Positions 1-57,138 of a stretch of DNA of 64,000 nucleotides are shown one piece after another (the first letter of the stretch is position 1; every line of letters begins with the position of its first letter). The notes beneath the pieces were generated by a model. It saw only the letters and a program-made list of their open reading frames with translations, did no database searches and was not told the origin of the DNA. The position numbers were made by a program, and so were the translations under genes. The stretch comes from Amorphochlora amoebiformis (lineage: Eukaryota > Cercozoa > Chlorarachniophyceae): NCBI GenBank assembly GCA_054601695.1, contig BAAHQB010000010.1:62001-126000 (forward strand). Reading direction: 5' to 3'.

Positions 1-226
1 TACTAGAGCTAGACTAAATAAAATTACTCTAGTTTTCGTGCTGCTCGGTTATTCTGAACTTATTCAATAACAGATAGTAGACCGGGTCCTTAAAATTTAA
101 ATTTTAAGCGACGGAGAATCTAGAATCTAAGTGCCACCAAAAGGTTTTTTGCGGTTCACAAAGCGGGTAGGATCTAGAGGATCTTCCTAACTCATGATGA
201 AAAATTGAATGATTACGAAACCGAGT

Positions 227-6866
<6,640 letters not shown>

Positions 6867-7705
6867 CTTCAGGTCATCCGCAGCAGGCCTCTACCAACCT
6901 GGTACACGATTGAGAGTAAGCCTTTCATTTTTCTAAGGCATTTTTTACACCTCTGACTAATGTATGCAAATATTTTAATAATCTTTGCGATGTTTCTGAG
7001 AGCACAGCCCTCTGGAGAAGTATAAGAGTGACTCTCGTCAGTCCATTTCAGTCCATTTGCACGTAATTTGGTATGGAAATGGGTTAAGACTACGGTACCC
7101 CTGAGGGTCTCAAAAGCCATCCTCGTGGTCTTCATACATTTGAGAACATTTTTTCGGCCTCAGCTTGCTTGGCCGTCTTCTCGCAAGTTTGTCTCACAAG
7201 TATGCATCATCCGTCCAGTCTAGCTGGCGCCTCAAAGCCACGCACACACTGACCAAATGTTCTGTATTTTGTTAGTGGGCCGCAAGAAAATCGATATCAA
7301 AATGATTACGTCGGAGAAAAACCGGCAGGTTTGGAACTTGTTGGCTTCCTGGGAGGTTTGATTCATTCGTGTATTCCAACAGGTCACCTTCAACAAGAGG
7401 AGGGTGGGACTTATGAAGAAAGGTTTCCCTGCATACTTGCTAGCCTATCTGTGCTCATGAGCGCATTCCTTTTGCCCAAACAGACTACCTTATTTTGGTT
7501 TCTCTGCCCTCAGCTATGGAGCTTTCCATCCTGTGTGGATGTGAGGTGGGTCTCGTGGTGCTTTTCGACCGCAAAATGCATGTGTACGCAAGCTCTCCTA
7601 TAGACGAAATCATAAGACGGTGAACCTAGGCCCTTCTGAACCGAAACATAGCTGATGTCCCATTTCTAACCAACCCGCTCAGGTATCACGGCTTCGAAGG
7701 TACAT
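6867..7705. promoter_or_regulatory. Divergent intergenic region
   Basis: About 840 bases lie between the ATG of the minus-strand phosphatase and the first ATG proposed for the plus-strand gene at 7706. It is free of TA microsatellite, unlike the introns. Short open frames on both strands (7135-6869 minus, 7331-7603 plus) have no homology I recognise and lack good splice edges, so I read the stretch as promoter plus 5' UTR DNA for both genes. No TATA box or other element stands out. Confidence 0.45.
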
Positions 7706-9019
7706 ATGAAGCTCTCAGCAACGAGGATGTGAGTCTTTCCCATTTCCTTCTGTATTGTAACAGCCTCCCTGCGATTCCCTCAAAACTTCACACTAAAATA
7801 ACCCCCCAGCGCGAATCCCTCCAGCCTGGCCGCTCCAGCTCATTCAAGATGCACACCCAGCGTATGAAAGGCCGTCGACCGCCCTGTCAATATTGCGGTT
7901 GCCACCAAGCCAACTGCGGCGTCATGACTTCTCATTCTGGGCATCCTACTCCTTCATCCGTATCTGGCATAAATCCCTACTCGGCTGCCATCGGTGGTTA
8001 CAGTTCCAAGTTTCGTGTCCCAACCTATCCCCACAGCAACAGCACACACTCCCCCGCCACACACCACAGCCACCCAGGCAACTACTCTCCCTCCATGGGC
8101 CCGAGTACGATGCAGATGAACGCTGCCAAACGCCAGCGCCTCGACACCATGTCCAACGGCCAGGGCATGTTCCACCGCCGTCCTCGCTACTCCCCCCAAG
8201 CCAACCCCCCACATAACATGCACACGTCAACGGTACGCATGTCTGGCCCTGATCCCCGCAAGTCGGGCTACATCCCACTCCAACACGCGCGCTCGGCCTT
8301 CAAGGGGGTTCGCCCGGTGCAGATCCCAGCTAACAAGGCAGCGGCAGGAATACAGATCGTCCAAGAATACAGCCAAAGCCAGGAGAGTCTCAGCCTCGCC
8401 GCGCAGGCGGCAGCAGCGGTGGTCCAGACGGGTGGTCGGGCGCAACATGAAGCGCGTGCGGAGGAGAAGCCACCGGGACCAGGGCCCGGACCCAATCAAT
8501 CACCAATGCCGCCGCTTTATCCGCATCATGCCACTGCGCCTGAGCCGCGGAGCGGTGGAACGCTCATCCGCCCGCCCCCATCGCCATCTTCGTTTTTCAC
8601 CAGTAATGAAGCGAATCGGGTATGTATGAGTGGTAGGGCGTGTTTAGAGGATAGAGTTTAAATATATTCGTATACTTATCCGATAGAGGGATAGAGGGAG
8701 GACAGGCAAGGGAGAGTGAGAGAGCGAGGAATGAGAGAGAGAGAGAGAAAGGAGATAGAGGGGTTGGAGGGAGAGAAAATTATGTAGAGAAGAAAAGCGA
8801 GAGAGAGGAGAGCGAGATAGATGGAGGTGGGAGGAAGGTAAGTAATAAAAAACACAAATATTTGTATTTTTAAAAGGCTTTCCTTAACATATACTCTTAA
8901 AACCCTCTACAATACAAAAATTTATCAAGTCTCGTGTTATAACATACCACACACACACATATATATATCTATATTTGTACATTATAACATATGTATAAAT
9001 TTATATACATATATATATA

Positions 9020-9075
<56 letters not shown>

Positions 9076-9118
9076 GTATATATATCTATATATATATATA
9101 TGTATGTGTGTATGTGTA

Positions 9119-9156
<38 letters not shown>

Positions 9157-9288
9157 GTGTGTGTATATAATATGTATATGCATACATATTTACAGAGATG
9201 TATATGCACAAAAAATATTGTGTGCATATAAATTTATTGATTTAAGTGTATACACGCACAAATATATGTTATAAGTAGATATACATAC

Positions 9289-9347
<59 letters not shown>

Positions 9348-9477
9348 GTACATGTATCCATATATACATATACATATAATGTACATGTATATATTTAAAA
9401 ATTATACATAGGTATATACATAATGTTAAAATAAATTTATTTAAATATCAGATTATATTATATATATATATATATAA

Positions 9478-9516
<39 letters not shown>

Positions 9517-9562
9517 ATATTATGTAATACATATGTAAATATATGTATATATATACACATAC

Positions 9563-9615
<53 letters not shown>

Positions 9616-10216
9616 GCATATGTGCAACATGCAAATCAATATTACATTAACACAGGATCACAGCTCGAGTATGATGCACATGCCGACCGTACCATCACTC
9701 TCCCCGTTTGGATGGGGGACTCCGGTATTTCCCGCAAACCGTGTCATTTTTTTCCAAAGTTTGCATATTTTCCAATTGTATCTAGCATACGGGTTAACTT
9801 CCACCCCTAATTGTTTTGTTCGTGGACTTGGAATTGATCAAAATTGAAGAACGTAATCAGTTTTCGTTTGTTAAAAATTACTCACTCACCCCTCCAACCT
9901 ATTCTCCCCTTCTTTGTTTTCTTGTTATGTCTGTTCCCCAACCCCTAACCTAGACATCAGGATGGGGACCCATGGTATCAACCTTCCGTCTGAGGCTTCC
10001 TAAAAAATTAAAATGAAAAACTTGACAGAAGCCTTCATCCCAACCATTTGAACCCTCCAACACCTTCGACCCGTTTTCTCTATCTCCCTTGAGGAGGTCC
10101 TGACTTACTTACATTCCTTTCCCTCCTCTCTTCAGACGCCTTCTGGAGGAAGACAATCATTTTCGAAAATCCCTGGGCACCCAGACGCCCCAACACCAGG
10201 ACCTAGCGGTTCTTAG
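7706..10216 (+). CDS. Pro/Ser/His-rich low-complexity protein, 4 exons
   Basis: I do not recognise this protein. Exons 7706-7728, 7764-8619, 9656-9724 and 10136-10216 (TAG) join in phase to about 342 codons. Near the start is [16 protein letters not shown], a Cys/His cluster (C-x2-C-x-C-H-x4-C) that could bind zinc, though it is too short to call a known finger. The rest is rich in Pro, Ser, His, Gly and Gln, with an Ala-rich run ([11 protein letters not shown]), as in nuclear scaffolds or transcription regulators. The intron 7729-7763 would be 35 nt with GTGAGT and a pyrimidine-rich end; unspliced, the large exon stays open from upstream and translation could start at 7850. The exon at 7764-8619 is the longest in the window. 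Confidence 0.6.
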
Positions 10217-10528
10217 AACCCAGAATTGAACAACCCTAGCCCTACCCCAATCTAACCTACAACCAACTTAATCTAAAGCACGTAGCACCTGTCTCTCTTA
10301 AAATGAATCTTAGCTCAAATTCTAATTTGCACATTTATTTTGTTTGCGAAGGGATGCGGGATAGGACAAAGGCGTTTGTGATGCAAGAGGTAAGGAAAAT
10401 GCACACGCAAATGTAACATATGTATAGGTGCCTATGTAAGTATGTGAAATGTATAACGGGCGTTACACGCATACACGGGTTTAAATATGTATATATATAT
10501 ATATATATACATATATATATAAATACGC

Positions 10529-10571
<43 letters not shown>

Positions 10572-10944
10572 TGTGTGTATATATATGTATTTACATAAAA
10601 AAATAGTATATATATATTATATGCATATACATATACACATATTTATGTATGCGTGCGTGGTATACAAACTAAACTCTCTACCCCGCGCGCTCTTACTCTC
10701 TACCTGCCGTTCTTCAATTAGTTTCTGTTTTCCATCTCTCGTCTTCCCACTATCTCTTCCCCCCTCTCTCTCCGACTCTCTCTTCTCCTATGTATATGAA
10801 TGTACCTGTCTGCCTAGACATATATATATAAATATACATATAATATATAATATATATATATATACATAATATATACATATATATATATATATGCATATAT
10901 ACATTATCTAACTGTATATATATATATGTGTGTGTATATGTGTA

Positions 10945-10994
<50 letters not shown>

Positions 10995-11020
10995 TATATA
11001 CACATATGTATTTTGAACAG

Positions 11021-11484
11021 ATGAAGACCTCAAACCAGTCGAAGCCCCTCAGCATGAGGAGGGGATTCAAGACAAGTATGTTCGCCTCTCACCTCCGACA
11101 AAAACACACATTCTTTCTCATTTTCAATTTATTGATTAAATACGCGATTTAGGTGATTTGTTTATCTTCCTAAACATGTAAATTAAGAACCCATCTTTAC
11201 TGATGAAACAGGCTCCCTAAACCTGTCGACACTGTCGAAACCCAAGCCCCGTGTGGTTGAGCTTCCTTCTGAGGTAACCGTTGCCTTACACGTGCAAGAT
11301 GTGTGATGCAGAAAGGATGCATGATGTATAAACATCATGTAGCACGAATGTTTACATGAATACTCTATTTATTTAGGAGTGTAGCCACACATGCACAACG
11401 CAACACACACCGTATATATTTTTTATATACATCATAATATACTTATGTATTTTATAATATATAAAATTGTATATATATACACGC

Positions 11485-11518
<34 letters not shown>

Positions 11519-11622
11519 AAGAAGATAATATATATATATATATATATTATTATTATTATATTATTATTATTATTAATATATATTTATATATATATATATA
11601 TGTGTGTGTAAGAAGATATATT

Positions 11623-11662
<40 letters not shown>

Positions 11663-12036
11663 GAAAACTATATTTGCATAACTATATTTATGTGTGTGTA
11701 TTTCAAATATTTATATGTGTATAAGTATGAATATAAAAATAATTATATACTATATTTATATATAGATCCTTATTCTAATTGCATCGTATTTAGGCTCGCA
11801 TCGGCCAATTCACCTCACCTGTACCGAATATGGCCTCCGCACGCCCTCCCAAAACCGAGATTCAAACCTCAGCCTCGCTTCCCCCCTTACCATCTGGGCT
11901 ACCTTCTGGTCTGGCTGGTATGAACATTAGGTTACTATGTGCACATATACATTATATACAAAATTGTAATATGTATACATATATATAAATGTATATGTGT
12001 ATGTATGTGTATGTATGTATATATAATACATATGTG

Positions 12037-12078
<42 letters not shown>

Positions 12079-12260
12079 GTTTCTGTATACATCTATTGTA
12101 AAATTGTAAGCAAAATAGCAAAATAAACTTTGTGTATGATATTCATATATATATATATATATTATATGTATGTATATGTGTATTTACGCATGTATGTGCA
12201 TGCTCTATTGTTGTCCAAAATAACATGGTGATATTACACGTTCATATGTATATATACTAA

Positions 12261-12294
<34 letters not shown>

Positions 12295-12900
12295 TGTTAT
12301 ACATATTCTTATGTATATATGTAAGCGTTATTTTTTTAAACCGTCAGACAATTTTAAGAGGAAAATATGATTGGCATAGGCACATCCACCTCGCAAAGAA
12401 AAATTCTTAAATCTTAATCCTATTCAGGAGGGTTCCCGACCCCTCTCGGCGGCCACAGGTCCAACCCGAGCATTTTGACCCCGTCAATAACAAACCTTAT
12501 GAGCTTCGGATCGCCCCTGCGCAGTGCATGTGGCACTCCGGTATTTCAAAAATAATTCAAATCTGGCGTAATTGAACACATAATTGTACGTTTCGCTGCT
12601 CGTTTCGTAGTTGTTCTCTTCCTTCCACGTACCTTCGCACAAATTCGAACTTAAACATCACCTCACCAAAAACCTATAAACTCCCAGGGCGGTGCGGGCT
12701 CCAAATACTTCTCACCTAGCATACGCCCTCCGCCAGAAGCACCCCTCAACCCCGCACCCAGCCCCCAACCCGGCGCTGGGACAAATGGTACGATGCAAGG
12801 TATGGGCCAGAGGGGTATCTTAGACGGAAACGAGCGACGGCGGATAGATGCAGAGGGGTTGAACGCCGTGGTCGCGGCAATGTCCAATCGTGAGCCTTAG
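11021..12900 (+). CDS. Pro/Ser-rich protein segment, 5 exons, ends TAG
   Basis: Exons 11021-11075, 11212-11273, 11794-11917, 12428-12540 and 12688-12900 join in phase to 188 residues. The first begins with ATG straight after an AG acceptor. The protein is unrecognised: segments such as [30 protein letters not shown] and [16 protein letters not shown], then a charged end [19 protein letters not shown]. Composition matches the segment at 7706-10216, and exons 9656-9724 and 12428-12540 both end CACTCCG or GACTCCG before GTATTTC. It may be the 3' half of that gene: read in a third frame, exon 10136 could donate at 10208 (GTTCTT) in phase 0 to 11021, but its own upstream phase then fails. A GTGAGC donor at 12890 also exists. 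Confidence 0.6.
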
Positions 12901-13776
12901 CAAGCTATGGCGCCTGTGCCTGACACTGGTTGCGAGAAGGCCTACCGCCGTAGCGGTACTTTAGTTCGTGACTCCAGGCCTGGGAGATTAAGTTGGGAAT
13001 TCATAATCTGAGAGATAATGTCTTGTATTTTACGTGACAGTATCCTCAGTTTTGTTTCCTTTTTTTTCTTCTAGGATAGCGTATGGTTTTTGTGCGTTTC
13101 TTGGAACGATTCGAACAGTAAAAGAAGAAAACCGAAAAATAAAAAGGGGAGAATGTAAAAGAAAAAGGAGTACAGATAAAGAACTTTTGTTGACCTCGAA
13201 AGAAAAATCTTGTGTACTTCCAGTGGTCATATATATATTATACATCCTCTTCGAGGTTTTTTTCATTCAGGTTTTCCTTTTACATCTCTCTTTGTATACT
13301 CCCCTCACCGTTAACCCTTATTGTTTACAACCCCTTCGTATGGAATTCTAAGACCTGTAACAGAAGGACACATGCATGTGCTGACCCCGGGGAACAGCCG
13401 TATTTTATTTTGTATCTCGAGCTCTTTAACTAATTAACAAAGAAGATTGAAAATTCTCTCTTCGTCTATTCTGCAGCGCGCTTAGATATTGGTAACTTGT
13501 CCAGTTATCCAATCGAGAAGTCTTTTAACAGTGGCGATAAGTTACACACCCACGTGGCGACTGCATTTTTGCTGCGAGTGCCAAACAAAAATTATCATTA
13601 ATATTGCCACGCTTGTGCAAAATCCCGTGATACACATAATTATCTGCATTTATATATATAAATATATATATATATGTATACACACACACACACAAACATA
13701 TATATTATATGTATGTATATAATCTCGATAAATTATAATACATATATATATATATATATATATGTGTATATGTATG

Positions 13777-13839
<63 letters not shown>

Positions 13840-13857
13840 TGTATATAATCTAGATAA

Positions 13858-13900
<43 letters not shown>

Positions 13901-13901
13901 C

Positions 13902-13930
<29 letters not shown>
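12901..13930. other. Intergenic, 3' side of the plus-strand gene
   Basis: Probable 3' UTR and spacer. An open frame at 13034-13351 has no recognisable content and its upstream splice (acceptor near 13075) would meet a stop at once. From about 13650 the sequence is TA/CA microsatellite containing TATATAATC(T)GATAAATTATAATA twice, near 13715 and 13842, so that block was duplicated. Confidence 0.4.
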
Positions 13931-13933
<3 letters not shown>

Positions 13934-14370
13934 AACGTGTACGTATGTACTAGTGTGTACAAGTGTATTCGTTCACATTTCTAAATACGTTCTTATTACG
14001 TATCATTCATGTCTAGATCGGCAATGTAGTATATCCCGTACGTATCCAGGCATACGTACATGTACGTACGCATCAATATACTAACGTGTACGTATGTACT
14101 AGTGTGTACAAGTGTATTACGTATCATGTCTAGATCGACAATGTAGTATATGATAGTATTGTATATCCCGTACGTATCCAGGCATACGTACATGTACGCA
14201 TCAATATACTAACGTGTACGTACTAGACGTATGTACTAGTGTGTACAAGTGTATTCGTTCACATTTCTAAATACGTTCTTATTACGTATCATGTCTAGAT
14301 CGGCAATGTAGTATATCCCGTACGTATCCAGGCATACGTACATGCATGTACGCATCAATATACTAGTGTA
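13934..14370. repeat. Minisatellite, three units of about 130-155 bp
   Basis: Units begin AACGTGTACGTATGTACTAG near 13934, 14083 and (with a 9-bp insertion) 14211. Each carries GTACAAGTGTATT, then ATGTCTAGATCGGCAATG, then CCCGTACGTATCCAGGCATA and ends GCATCAATATACTA. The middle unit lacks about 25 bp and has a small insertion. Units are rich in ACGT, GTAC and CTAG palindromes. Confidence 0.85.
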
Positions 14371-14527
14371 GTATACTAGAGAGTAGAGACTAGTAGAGAG
14401 GGTACATGTAGGCGTGATAACCTATTTATTGATTTACATCTTGCTGCTGCGATTCTTGCATTCACGTACGTATAGTGTAACATTTGACGATTGGCATTGT
14501 CTCTGGCTCCAGCTCCGAGCCTCCGGC

Positions 14528-14572
<45 letters not shown>

Positions 14573-14631
14573 ATATACATATATATATATATATATATAT
14601 TATTATTATATGTATATGTACGTTATTATAT

Positions 14632-14681
<50 letters not shown>

Positions 14682-14699
14682 CTATAACATTCAGTGTAA

Positions 14700-15300
14700 C
14701 TGTCATGGATTAGCTTACGTATGATAAATCTTTTCATGATCATAATAGACAAATACTAGAAATAGTAGATGTATAATATTGTACTATGATCTTGTGGATA
14801 CTCTCTTGCTAGTCTGGCCATGGTCGATGGGAATTCAAGCATCATATGTGCATAAGTCTCTATGGTCTAGATGGTGTTTACAACATGATGGCAGGGTACC
14901 ATTCTAACTAGTCTAAATCTAAGTCTATCTAGTCTGTTAGGTCTAGTACAAGTATCTAGAGTATACACTCATGTCCGAGACGGTCTGAGTCTAGCTCTGG
15001 TACATCTAGTACATGTACTAGCCATCCATTTATTATGTTAAATATGCCGCAAAGTTAAGAAGTCTAAATAAAGCTTACGTCGACTATCTACATTAATATT
15101 CCATTGCTATATATCTAGTATATGTATCTAGATGTATATAGATGAAATACCAGTTAGTACAAGCAGCTACCGTTAATTTCCTAGTAATTCCAGAATTTCG
15201 CTAACTATAGAGCTTAAAGCTAACTTCTAAAGCCTATGCATTACATTCATAAATTTATTATATATATCTAGTATATATATGTGCACGTATTTACTATATA
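14700..15300. repeat. CTAG/GTAC-rich degenerate region
   Basis: No gene seen. The stretch is dense in CTAG, GTAC and TAGTCTA words (for example 14903-14960), resembling the adjacent minisatellite and a second region at 61.3-62.4 kb, and is probably a decayed array. Confidence 0.45.
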
Positions 15301-15345
15301 TATATATATATATACATTGTATATAAATATGTGTATACAAATATA

Positions 15346-15401
<56 letters not shown>

Positions 15402-15862
15402 ATACGTTAAAACTAAACTATATATTATGACTCAGCGACACGCAAGATATCACAGCTTTCTCTTTTTGTTTGTCTAAAATGATGTAAAGTTATCGATAAT
15501 TTGAATGAACGCGCATGTGCCAGTATGGCTTCTAGAATTTTTTTTGATTTTGTACCAATTTAGGATCCTTCCCTAATTTCTTCAGTGGGGGCGACCGGAT
15601 AATTTCTGAGGTGTTAATTGCCAGGAGTCAATTCTTTTTCTTTCTGAAAGAGTGTGGAAGCAAAAACTGACGAAGAAAATTAGAGAGGAAAATTAGAAAC
15701 CAGCGTTGACAGCAGGGCTTGGAGCTCCCCTTTTCTTGACGAAGCGAGCAACTGCTGGCGAGTGGTACTTTGAATTGTTAGCACCCTGGTGACGGAATTA
15801 AGAATTTTAGAATTTTGATTAGGCTAAGACAATTTTTGGAAATATGTTTGAAGAAGGAAATT

Positions 15863-37897
<22,035 letters not shown>

Positions 37898-38077
37898 CTA
37901 CCGGTGGAGGTACCCCACATTTCGTGTCGACGACTCGTCGTGCGTGTATCGTCTTCTTCCAGACCTGTTGCAGGCCGCAGGTATGGAAGGGGGGGACTCC
38001 AATACGTTCGGTGGGGAAGGGCAGAGGGGGATGTTGGCTTTGTGTACATCCTCTGATTTTTTTTGAATTTTAGATCA
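37898..38077. promoter_or_regulatory. Bidirectional region between NCAPD3 and thiolase
   Basis: Only about 180 bases separate the outermost NCAPD3 exon (37897, minus) from the thiolase ATG (38078, plus). A GTATGG donor at 37981 and a strong acceptor (T-run then TTTTAG, 38073) suggest a 5' UTR intron for the thiolase, in which case its leader overlaps the NCAPD3 5' end. A minus-strand open frame from 38133 to 37879 crosses the thiolase first exon; it may be chance or the missing NCAPD3 start. Confidence 0.5.
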
Positions 38078-53793
<15,716 letters not shown>

Positions 53794-53868
53794 GAAAAAA
53801 AAAATCTGTAAGTATGCTAACACTAGCATCTAACGTACATACGGATACATTAGATAAATATACGTATG

Positions 53869-53906
<38 letters not shown>

Positions 53907-53955
53907 ATATGTATGTATATATATATATATATGTATGTGTGTATATATATATATG

Positions 53956-54001
<46 letters not shown>

Positions 54002-54210
54002 TATATATATATATATACATAATATATATATATATGTAATATATATGTATAAATATACATATGTAGCAATATCAATATGTGAGACATAATATGAGATAGA
54101 CATGAAAGTACAAGAGAAAAGAAAGAGACAAATATCAGAAAAGAAAGGAAAAAGAGGAGAGAAAGCGAGGGAGCCAGAGAGAATGAGGGAGGAATGTTGC
54201 GGAAAACTTG

Positions 54211-54241
<31 letters not shown>

Positions 54242-54464
54242 CATATATATATATATAAATATATATGTATATATTTATATAATTCGTAGTAGTCAATTGA
54301 ATAACGATTAATTGAACATTTTAATATATAAATATGTACTAATATATGCATGTACAAACATGTGTATACCCCGTAGTATGTCTACATGTGTATACATATA
54401 TTATATATATATATATACACACATACATACATACATATACACATGTGTGTGTGTGTGTGTGTTT

Positions 54465-54515
<51 letters not shown>

Positions 54516-54596
54516 ACACATACATCTATTTTTGGCATACACGTACATGTAAATATATGTAATAACCTATTACATGTATCTGCAAATTATATCCAG

Positions 54597-54635
54597 GTGA
54601 TTGCCACGCCTCGGCCCGTCGAGAAGAGTAGTTGA
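54597..54635 (+). CDS. Possible alternative 3' exon of the thiolase
   Basis: After acceptor ATCCAG the frame reads VIATPRPVEKSS then TGA. It could be reached from a GTGATG donor inside exon 22 (53767), replacing the normal end VMILERRG. A different donor (GTGGGT at 53786) would give another C-terminus. The canonical end at 53793 fits thiolases better, so this may be 3' UTR or a rare isoform. Confidence 0.3.
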   Translation: MIATPRPVEKSS

Positions 54636-54786
54636 GTTCACTTTAAGGGCATGATGTTTAGATTCGGCAACGTAAATTTGCGTGACATGGGATGACTCGA
54701 AAAAATCTTAAATGAATGTATTATGCACCATCGTCACACAATCGTTTTTCTGCTGTCGATAGACATTATATGTGACTATATATATA

Positions 54787-54840
<54 letters not shown>

Positions 54841-55020
54841 AATATATACATGTATGCATACATACATATATATATGTATATATACATATATATATATATG
54901 AATACATACATACATATATATATATATATGTATATGTATGTATGTATATTTGAAACATGGAGTTAAATATTATACGCATCTAGACCATGGAAGTGTATAT
55001 ACACACACGCATAGATATAT

Positions 55021-55053
<33 letters not shown>

Positions 55054-55068
55054 TTATAATATATATAA

Positions 55069-55129
<61 letters not shown>

Positions 55130-55148
55130 ATATATTGTACAGTATGCC

Positions 55149-55177
55149 ATGATACACATACTATGAATGTGTATCAT
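55149..55177. other. Perfect 11-bp hairpin
   Basis: ATGATACACAT and ATGTGTATCAT are exact reverse complements around a 7-nt loop, followed about 15 bp later by an AT-only palindrome (TTATAATAATAATTATTATT). It is not followed by a T-run typical of a polymerase III terminator. Confidence 0.6.
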
Positions 55178-55554
55178 ATATCATTAATTTTATAATAATA
55201 ATTATTATTATAATATCCTGTGAGATACACTAGATACATATTATAGATTATATATAACACATGTAGCTGTCAATTACTTCATATGTGTACATGAGAATAT
55301 ATATATATACACATATATTTATATACATGTACACATACGTGTGTACACATATGTGTGTGTATGTACACACTATATTTTTATTACTATATGTATATAGCCA
55401 AATATATATGTAATATATATATGTGTATATGTGTATATGTATATATATAATACACATATGTCATAAACTTCATATATGTAGTATAAATATGTATATTTTT
55501 ATTGGGTTTACTTATTAATTATCATGATATCACCGCTCCATGATCTAGATGATG

Positions 55555-55602
<48 letters not shown>

Positions 55603-55810
55603 TATATATATATATAATACATAGTCGTGTGAAAACACACCTAACTTAGTACATATGTAAATGTAATATTAAAAAAAGTGATATATATGACTCTGAATGG
55701 AAGTAGTATACCGTATCGCGATGTACTAGATGTATATGAAACGTTAGGTAGTAGACATTGCAAAAATCATTTGTGTATATACCTACAGTTAGGTATATAT
55801 ATATATATTC

Positions 55811-55841
<31 letters not shown>

Positions 55842-55984
55842 AAAATATATATACTGCGCTGCAAATGTATGTACGCTTAGCTATAGGACAGTGTAGCACT
55901 CGTAAGACTGGTAGAGCCTCAATTTAACAAGATTAAGGATACTCATCTTGGGGGGATATATACCTGACTGTGCACAATGAACTA

Positions 55985-56230
55985 GAGACATTCCCGTGAG
56001 ATCATGTATGTACACTGATCGTGTACATGTGTACACGGGAGTTTTATGACCCACCTACCTCAAGGGAGATACACCATCGGACCGTGTACCCCGAACACAA
56101 GAGTTTTATGTCCCACCTATCTCAGCGAAGATACAGAGGCTGTGTAAACTTACACACCCGTGGGAGCATGTATGCTGACCGTGTGAACTTCAGATGCTAC
56201 TCTAAAGGTCCAGAGAGTTCACAGCAGCAC
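55985..56230. repeat. Diverged tandem repeats, TA-free island
   Basis: CCCGTG(A/G)GA.CATGTATG then TGA(T/C)CGTGT occurs at about 55994 and 56158; GAGTTTTATG(A/T)CCCACCTA(C/T)CTCA occurs at about 56038 and 56101. The two word families alternate, so the island arose by nested duplication. Minor frames (56021-56242) look like chance. Confidence 0.65.
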
Positions 56231-56399
56231 GTGTATGTGTAGCCTGCCCTCACTCCAAGCGCACGGGTCTGACTAAGCTCACAAGCTCGCTCATTGAAAA
56301 GAAGGTTACAGACCTGCGAAGATTTTTACTCTCTCAGAGAACGAGGGATCTAATGGCGCCTCTCAGATCGTTGGCACCCTTATCGTCCCCGCCATAGAC

Positions 56400-56680
56400 A
56401 AGTCCGTGGTCAATACTAAGGTCCGTGGTCAATACTAATCTCCGAACAAACATGGGATACCACAGGATAGTTCGGGTCTAAAACCGGCGAGCCTGAAAAG
56501 GGCTAACGGGCCTTTAATTATAGCGAAGTCAACGGGGTAATAGTATTAAGCATTATCAATGATCAAAACTTCCTTAATAGTACATGGGGACTTCGGGGCA
56601 ACTTCGGGCTTGCCAACCCCCTGCCTCTCCCAGTTCCAATCGCCTCTCCCAGTTCCAACCGCCTCTCCCAGTATTCTTTC
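56400..56680. repeat. Short tandem repeats in a TA-free, structured island
   Basis: GTCCGTGGTCAATACTAA is repeated twice (56402-56440) and CGCCTCTCCCAGTTCCAA three times with decay (56622-56676). Between them, GGCGAGCCTGAAAAGGGCTAACGGG-type sequence has short self-complementary words and looks RNA-like, but I could not assign an RNA family. Confidence 0.5.
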
Positions 56681-57068
56681 CATACACAATTAGTAAAGGG
56701 CTGCAGAGGCGGGTTTAGCAACTTCAATTATCCCTTTCTTGTTGCTTGGATCTGATTTGTTCGCTTATTGGTTGTTCTCCGTTAATTCTTTTGGGCAAAG
56801 GTCTATGCAATTTTGGTCTTTTTCACCTTCAAAGAGAAGAGAAATTATATCTATGATCTCATAATTGTAATACATACTGCATAGATACAACGTATACATG
56901 TATATATGTATGTGCATAATAAAATTTGGAATACTACAGTCATGTATAATAATATATATATATATATATATATCTATATATATATATATATACGTATAAA
57001 TATATATATATATTTAGAATGTGCACATATAATTATAATAAATACATTTGTATATATATGTGTATGTC

Positions 57069-57138
<70 letters not shown>

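Larger units (their letters stand above)
53794..55930. other. Thiolase 3' flank, mostly microsatellite
   Basis: TA/CA microsatellite with short unique islands. 54100-54200 is purine-rich (AGAGAAAGAG). No supported gene apart from the possible exon at 54597. Confidence 0.5.

Noticed and set aside
6869-7135. Minus-strand open frame of 88 codons before the phosphatase start
   Set aside because: No homology and no phase-compatible splice to the phosphatase; most likely chance in a TA-free promoter region.
7946-8499. Minus-strand open frames across the large plus-strand exon
   Set aside because: Shadows of a GC-richer coding exon; no splice edges and odd composition.
13034-13351. Plus-strand gene with KIKRGECKRKRSTDKE
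   Set aside because: Lies just after a gene end, no recognised domain, hydrophobic end made of UTR-like T-rich DNA, no downstream exon.
56440-56620. rRNA gene fragment
   Set aside because: Some words feel rRNA-like, but I could not align them to any rRNA domain; kept only as a finding to test.
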